From Streptomyces antarcticus (lineage in GTDB: Bacteria > Actinomycetota > Actinomycetes > Streptomycetales > Streptomycetaceae): DNA of 64,000 nucleotides. The notes below the pieces were generated by a model. That model was not told where the DNA came from, did no database searches, and worked only from the letters and a program-made list of their open reading frames with translations. The stretch spans positions 31,739-95,738 of the forward strand of contig NZ_JAPNLM010000016.1 of assembly GCF_026627255.1 (NCBI RefSeq). Reading direction: 5' to 3'. The translations under genes and the position numbers were made by a program. Shown piece by piece: positions 60,205-64,000 of the stretch. The number at the start of each line of letters is the position of its first letter. The first letter of the stretch is position 1.

Positions 60205-60939
60205 ATGGCCACGCTGATCCTCGTACGACACGGGCGGTCCACCGCCAACACCGCCGGACTGCTCGCCGGATGGACCCCGGGAGTCGCGCTCGACGAGCGC
60301 GGCGCCGAACAGGCCGCCGCGCTGCCCGGGCGGCTGGCGGGGGTGCCCCTCGCCGCCGTCGTCACCAGCCCGCTGCAACGCTGCCGGGAGACGCTCGCAC
60401 CGCTGCTGGCCGCCCGGCCCGGGCTGGAGCCGCACACCGACGAGCGGATCGGCGAGTGCCACTACGGCGACTGGTCCGGCCGCAAGCTCTCCGAGCTGTC
60501 CGACGAACCGCTGATGAAGATCGTCCAGCAGCACCCCTCCGCCGTCGCCTTCCCCGGCGGCGAGTCCATGCGCGCCATGCAGGCCCGCGCCGTGGACGCC
60601 GTACGGGACTGGAACGCGCGGATCGAGGAGGAGCACGGGAGCGACGCCGTCTTCCTGATGTGCTCGCACGGCGACATCATCAAGTCCCTCGTGGCCGACG
60701 CCCTGGGCATGCACCTGGACCTCTTCCAGCGCATCCACGTCGACCCCTGCTCGGTCACCGCGATCCGGTACACCCCGATCCGGCCGTACGTGTTCCGGCT
60801 CGGGGACACCGGGGACTTCGGAGCGCTCGTGCCGAGCCCGGCCTCCGGCGACGCCGAGGAGCCCGGGGCCGCGGAGGCGCGCACCAGTGGCGGCAACGGC
60901 GACGACGCCGTCGTGGGGGGCGGTGCGGGCGCCGTGTGA
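60205..60939 (+). CDS. histidine phosphatase (MSMEG_4193-type phosphomutase-like)
   Basis: A 244-residue enzyme of the phosphoglycerate-mutase fold. The catalytic stretch is LVRHGRSTAN with the phosphorylated His, followed by SPLQRCRETL, GECHYGDWSGRKL and LMCSHGDIIK with the second His. The last ~40 residues are Gly/Ala/Glu-rich. From memory this subfamily sits beside DUF3090, the SCO1664-type protein and mshC in many actinobacteria, as it does here. Substrate unknown, perhaps a mycothiol-pathway phosphate. Confidence 0.92.
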   Translation: MATLILVRHGRSTANTAGLLAGWTPGVALDERGAEQAAALPGRLAGVPLAAVVTSPLQRCRETLAPLLAARPGLEPHTDERIGECHYGDWSGRKLSELSDEPLMKIVQQHPSAVAFPGGESMRAMQARAVDAVRDWNARIEEEHGSDAVFLMCSHGDIIKSLVADALGMHLDLFQRIHVDPCSVTAIRYTPIRPYVFRLGDTGDFGALVPSPASGDAEEPGAAEARTSGGNGDDAVVGGGAGAV

Positions 60940-61016
60940 TCGAACGGCGCAGTAGGGTGGTCGGGCCCACACTGGGGCGCAGGACTGCCCCCGCCGCCGA
61001 GACTTGGAGACTGGAC

Positions 61017-61607
61017 GTGCCCCGTCAGGTGTTCCTCTACGACCCCCCGGACCGCTTCGTGGCCGGCACGGTCGGCCTTCCGGGACGCCGTACGTTCTTC
61101 CTGCAGGCCTCCTCCGGCCCCCGCGTCACCAGCGTCTCCCTGGAGAAGACCCAGGTCGCGGCGCTGGCCGAGCGGATGGACGAGCTGCTGGACGAGGTCG
61201 TGCGGCGCACCGGGGGCAATGCCCCGGTGCCGGCCGTCGCCCCCGCGGAAGCGTCCGACACCGCGCCCCTGGACGTCCCCGTCGACGAGGAGTTCCGCGT
61301 CGGCACCATGGCCCTGGCCTGGGACGGCGAGGAGCAGCGGATGATCGTCGAGGCGCAGGCCCTGGTGGAGGTGGAGGCCGACTCCGACGAGGACCTCGCC
61401 GAGGCCGAGGAACGGCTGCTCCAGGACGAGGAGAACGGCCCGCCCATGCTGCGGGTCCGCCTCAGCGGCGCCCAGGCCCGGGCCTTCGCCAAGCGGGCCC
61501 TGGACGTGGTCAACGCCGGGCGCCCGCCCTGCCCGTTGTGCAGCCTGCCGCTGGACCCGGAGGGGCACGTGTGCCCGCGCCAGAACGGCTACCGGCGCCA
61601 GGCGTGA
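61017..61607 (+). CDS. DUF3090 conserved actinobacterial protein
   Basis: A 196-residue protein. The N-terminus PRQVFLYDPPDRFVAGTVG and the block FFLQASSGPRVTSVSLEKTQ are the family signature. An acidic centre (LAEAEERLLQDEE) precedes a C-terminal zinc-ribbon-like CPLCSLPLDPEGHVC. The GTG at 61017 is used; its stop overlaps the next start (GTGA). It forms a translationally coupled pair with the SCO1664-like gene. Function unknown. Confidence 0.92.
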   Translation: MPRQVFLYDPPDRFVAGTVGLPGRRTFFLQASSGPRVTSVSLEKTQVAALAERMDELLDEVVRRTGGNAPVPAVAPAEASDTAPLDVPVDEEFRVGTMALAWDGEEQRMIVEAQALVEVEADSDEDLAEAEERLLQDEENGPPMLRVRLSGAQARAFAKRALDVVNAGRPPCPLCSLPLDPEGHVCPRQNGYRRQA

Positions 61608-62512
61608 GCACCACGGGGGAACACGAGGACCTGCTCGCCCTGGGCGAGCTGACCGTCGTCGGCCGCATCCGGGAGGCGTCCAACGCCGTCCTGCTGTGCA
61701 CGGTCGCGTACGAGGGCGCCACCGCCGACTGCGTGTACAAGCCGGTCAAGGGCGAGCGGCCGCTGTGGGACTTCCCCGACGGGAACCTCGCCCGGCGCGA
61801 GGTCGCCGCCTACCTGGTCTCCGAGGCCACCGGGTGGGGCCTGGTACCGGAGACCGTCCTGCGCGACGGACCGTACGGCGAGGGCATGGTCCAGCGCTGG
61901 ATCGAGTCGGCCGACGCGAACGCGAGCGGTGATGAGGGCGCGGACGCGGACGCGAGCGGCGACGAGGGCGCGGACGGGAGCGGCGACGAGGGCGCGGACG
62001 GGAGCGGGGCCGCCGACGGCGGTCCGGGCAGCGGGCTCCTCGCGCTCGTCGAGGGCGAGGAGGCGGCGGAGGGCTGGAAACCCGTCGCCCTGGCCGAGGT
62101 CGGCGAGGGCCGCACCGCCCTGCTCGTGCACGCGGACGACCCGCGGCTGCGCCGCATGGCCGTCCTCGACGCCGTGATCAACAACGGCGACCGCAAGGGC
62201 GGCCACCTGCTGCCCACGGCCGACGGACGCCTCTACGGCATCGACCACGGAGTGACCTTCCACACCGAGGACAAGCTCCGCACCCTCCTGTGGGGGTGGG
62301 CGGGGGAGCCGCTCACGGACGAGGCCCGCCAGGTCCTCGGCTCGCTCGGCGCGGAACTGGCCGACGGGGCGCCGCTCGCCACCCGGCTGGCGGAACTCGT
62401 CACCGCGGCCGAGCTGGCCGCCGTACGGGACAGGGTGGGGCAGCTGCTGCGCACCGGCACCCACCCCAAGCCATCGGGGCAGTGGCCGGCGATCCCCTGG
62501 CCACCGGTCTGA
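61604..62512 (+). CDS. SCO1664-family protein (phosphoinositide-kinase-like fold)
   Basis: A 302-residue protein. It has VVGRIREASNAVLLCTV, CVYKPVKGERPLWDFP, ARREVAAYLVSEATGWGLVP, and a C-terminal catalytic-like AVINNGDRKGGHLL and YGIDHGVTFH, as in the PI3/4-kinase-like or HipA-like fold. A disordered insert near residues 106-138 is made of SGDEGADG repeats and is variable in DNA. The GTG start overlaps the DUF3090 stop. Conserved next to mshC, so a role in thiol metabolism is possible but not shown. Confidence 0.9.
   Translation: MSTTGEHEDLLALGELTVVGRIREASNAVLLCTVAYEGATADCVYKPVKGERPLWDFPDGNLARREVAAYLVSEATGWGLVPETVLRDGPYGEGMVQRWIESADANASGDEGADADASGDEGADGSGDEGADGSGAADGGPGSGLLALVEGEEAAEGWKPVALAEVGEGRTALLVHADDPRLRRMAVLDAVINNGDRKGGHLLPTADGRLYGIDHGVTFHTEDKLRTLLWGWAGEPLTDEARQVLGSLGAELADGAPLATRLAELVTAAELAAVRDRVGQLLRTGTHPKPSGQWPAIPWPPV
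61925..62005 (+). repeat. coding repeat in the SCO1664-like gene
   Basis: Three to four copies of a 21-27 base unit encoding SGDEGADG or SGDEGADADA lie in tandem with high DNA identity. It forms an acidic loop in the protein. Confidence 0.75.
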
Positions 62513-62622
62513 TCCGGCCAGTATCGATACGCACAGAATCGGCCAGACCGCAAGAGAGTCGATCAAGACAACAGTGCTGGTCCGGTTCGTTTCCGGAACA
62601 TCCGTCCGGTTACGCTCGTGCC

Positions 62623-63852
62623 ATGCATGCCTGGCCCGCTTCTGAGGTCCCCGCCCTGCCTGGCAAGGGCCGCGACCTCAAGATCCACGACACCGCGACC
62701 CAGGGGACGATCACCCTCGCCCCCGGTCCCGTCGCCCGAATCTACGTCTGCGGCATCACGCCGTACGACGCGACCCACATCGGTCACGCGGCGACCTACA
62801 ACGCGTTCGACCTCGTGCAGCGCGTGTGGCTCGACACCAAGAGGCAGGTCCACTACGTCCAGAACGTCACGGACGTGGACGACCCGCTCCTGGAGCGGGC
62901 CCAGCGCGACGGCCACGACTGGACCGAGCTGGCCGAGCGCGAGACCGCGCTCTTCCGCGAGGACATGACCGCCCTGCGGATGCTGCCGCCGCAGCACTAC
63001 ATCGGAGCCGTCGAGGCCATACCCGGCATCGTGCCGCTGGTCGAGCGGCTGCGCGACGCGGGCGCCGCGTACGACCTGGACGGCGACGTCTACTTCTCCG
63101 TGGAGTCCGACCCCCACTTCGGCGGGGTCTCGCACCTCGACGCCGAGGCGATGCGGCTGCTGTCCGCCGAACGCGGCGGCGACCCGGAACGGCCGGGGAA
63201 GAAGAACCCCCTCGACCCGATGCTGTGGATGGCCGCCCGCCCGGGCGAGCCCAGCTGGGACGGCGGCTCGCTGGGCCGCGGCCGACCGGGCTGGCACATC
63301 GAGTGCGTCGCCATCGCCCTGGACCACCTGGGCATGGGCTTCGACATCCAGGGCGGCGGTTCCGACCTGGTGTTCCCGCACCACGAGATGGGCGCCTCGC
63401 ACGCGCAGGTGCTGACGGGCGAGTTCCCGATGGCCAAGGCGTACGTCCACGCCGGCATGGTGGCCCTGCACGGCGAGAAGATGTCGAAGTCCCGCGGGAA
63501 CCTGGTCTTCGTCTCCGCGCTGCGGCGGTCCGGCGTCGACCCGGCGGCCATCCGCCTCGCGCTCCTGTCGCACCACTACCGGGCCGACTGGGAGTGGACG
63601 GACGCGGTGCTCGAGGACGCGGTGGCCCGCCTGGCGCGCTGGCGCGCGGCCGTGTCCCGGCCGGACGGACTCCCGGCGGACGCCCTGGTGGAAGAGGTCC
63701 GCGCGGCCCTCTCCGCCGACCTGGACGCCCCGGCGGCGCTGGCCGCCGTGGACCGCTGGGTGGAACTCCAGCTGGCCGGGGGCGGCGACGACGAGTCGGC
63801 CCCGGGCTTGGTCTCCCGTACGGTGGACGCCCTGCTGGGCGTGGCCCTGTAG
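62623..63852 (+). CDS. mshC: cysteine:1D-myo-inositol 2-amino-2-deoxy-alpha-D-glucopyranoside ligase (mycothiol ligase)
   Basis: A 409-residue CysS-like ligase that joins cysteine to GlcN-Ins with ATP, a late step of mycothiol synthesis. The HIGH motif is in DATHIGHAATYNAFD and the KMSKS loop in GEKMSKSRGN. Zinc ligands are the Cys in YVCGITPYD, the Cys in HIECVA and the His-Glu in FPHHEMG. It is shorter than CysS because the tRNA-binding C-terminus is reduced. The ATG at 62623 has no ribosome binding site, so it may be leaderless. The upstream phosphatase, DUF3090 and SCO1664-type genes are its usual company. Confidence 0.96.
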   Translation: MHAWPASEVPALPGKGRDLKIHDTATQGTITLAPGPVARIYVCGITPYDATHIGHAATYNAFDLVQRVWLDTKRQVHYVQNVTDVDDPLLERAQRDGHDWTELAERETALFREDMTALRMLPPQHYIGAVEAIPGIVPLVERLRDAGAAYDLDGDVYFSVESDPHFGGVSHLDAEAMRLLSAERGGDPERPGKKNPLDPMLWMAARPGEPSWDGGSLGRGRPGWHIECVAIALDHLGMGFDIQGGGSDLVFPHHEMGASHAQVLTGEFPMAKAYVHAGMVALHGEKMSKSRGNLVFVSALRRSGVDPAAIRLALLSHHYRADWEWTDAVLEDAVARLARWRAAVSRPDGLPADALVEEVRAALSADLDAPAALAAVDRWVELQLAGGGDDESAPGLVSRTVDALLGVAL

Positions 63853-64000
63853 CGGTCGCGGACCCGTGGTCCCGGGGGCACCGCTCCCGGGCCACACCGC
63901 CCCCAGGGCCACCGTCCCGGGGCCCACACCGCTCCCGGACTTCCGTGCCTCACACGTCGGCGGGGGCCGGGCCCCCCCGCCCCGCCCCCCCCCCCCCCCC
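63853..64000. other. GC-rich intergenic end of the window with a C-run
   Basis: No gene is supported. There are decayed CCGTCCCGGGGCC-type repeats, then a run of C only at the last bases. Homopolymer runs this long are rare in Streptomyces and suggest a sequencing or contig edge. Confidence 0.6.

Noticed and set aside
59140..60210. A magnesium riboswitch before corA
   Set aside because: The gap between corA and the divergent gene is only 63 bases, too short for a known Mg riboswitch.
62595..62611. A sigma-R promoter (GGAAT-N18-GTT) before mshC
   Set aside because: GGAAC and GTT are only 9 bases apart, far from the required spacing.

Overview
The window is a stretch of high-GC actinobacterial chromosome, almost certainly Streptomyces. 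The evidence is GC-rich codon use, many GTG starts and GTGA/ATGA start-stop overlaps, an adjacent chaplin pair (a short ChpH-like and a long sortase-anchored one), a mycothiol ligase (mshC) next to its usual DUF3090 and SCO1664-type neighbours, a SoxR with an iron-sulfur Cys cluster, and several TetR regulators. From memory the gene order resembles the S. coelicolor SCO1663 to SCO1715 region read right to left. No insertion sequence, prophage, CRISPR array or rRNA was seen. One tRNA (Leu, anticodon GAG) is present.

Left part, 1-12.6 kb: an AAA ATPase, a secreted SGNH lipase that overlaps convergently with a membrane Ser/Thr kinase, a CaiB-type CoA transferase, a two-gene ABC exporter facing its TetR regulator across a perfect palindrome, an orphan protein resembling the specificity domain of type ISP restriction enzymes, a 56-residue repeat protein, and a GntR regulator downstream of hmgA (homogentisate dioxygenase).

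12.9-23 kb: a coupled operon encodes a secreted or membrane beta-helix protein, a cupredoxin-like lipoprotein and a polytopic membrane protein, perhaps for copper handling. It is followed by a TetR regulator, a molybdopterin oxidoreductase and a CitMHS citrate transporter.

23-41 kb: a dense catabolic region for acyl-CoA and aldehyde metabolism. It holds an aldehyde and alcohol dehydrogenase operon, two acyl-CoA dehydrogenases, a MaoC hydratase, an SDR, an AMP-dependent ligase, an APH-type kinase and an MBL-fold hydrolase. Three embedded TetR genes lie close to three different repeated palindromes, so the local regulatory circuits can be partly read from the DNA. Mixed in are SoxR, a metal-site-poor BKACE homologue, an alpha/beta hydrolase and a NamZ-type muramidase.

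41-50 kb: a duplicated His-rich peptide, two DUF202 membrane proteins, a NUDIX hydrolase, an FAD dehydrogenase, an ASCH protein, a helical-repeat-like protein with a permease, a second permease, and tRNA-Leu behind a shared two-way terminator.

50-64 kb: an M20 peptidase, chpH and chpC (with a likely sigma-BldN promoter), small conserved proteins, a RecD2-like protein with a broken ATPase site, an aldo/keto reductase, an F420-type oxidoreductase, a ferritin-like protein, CorA, and the phosphatase-DUF3090-SCO1664-mshC group. The window ends in a run of C that looks like a sequence edge.
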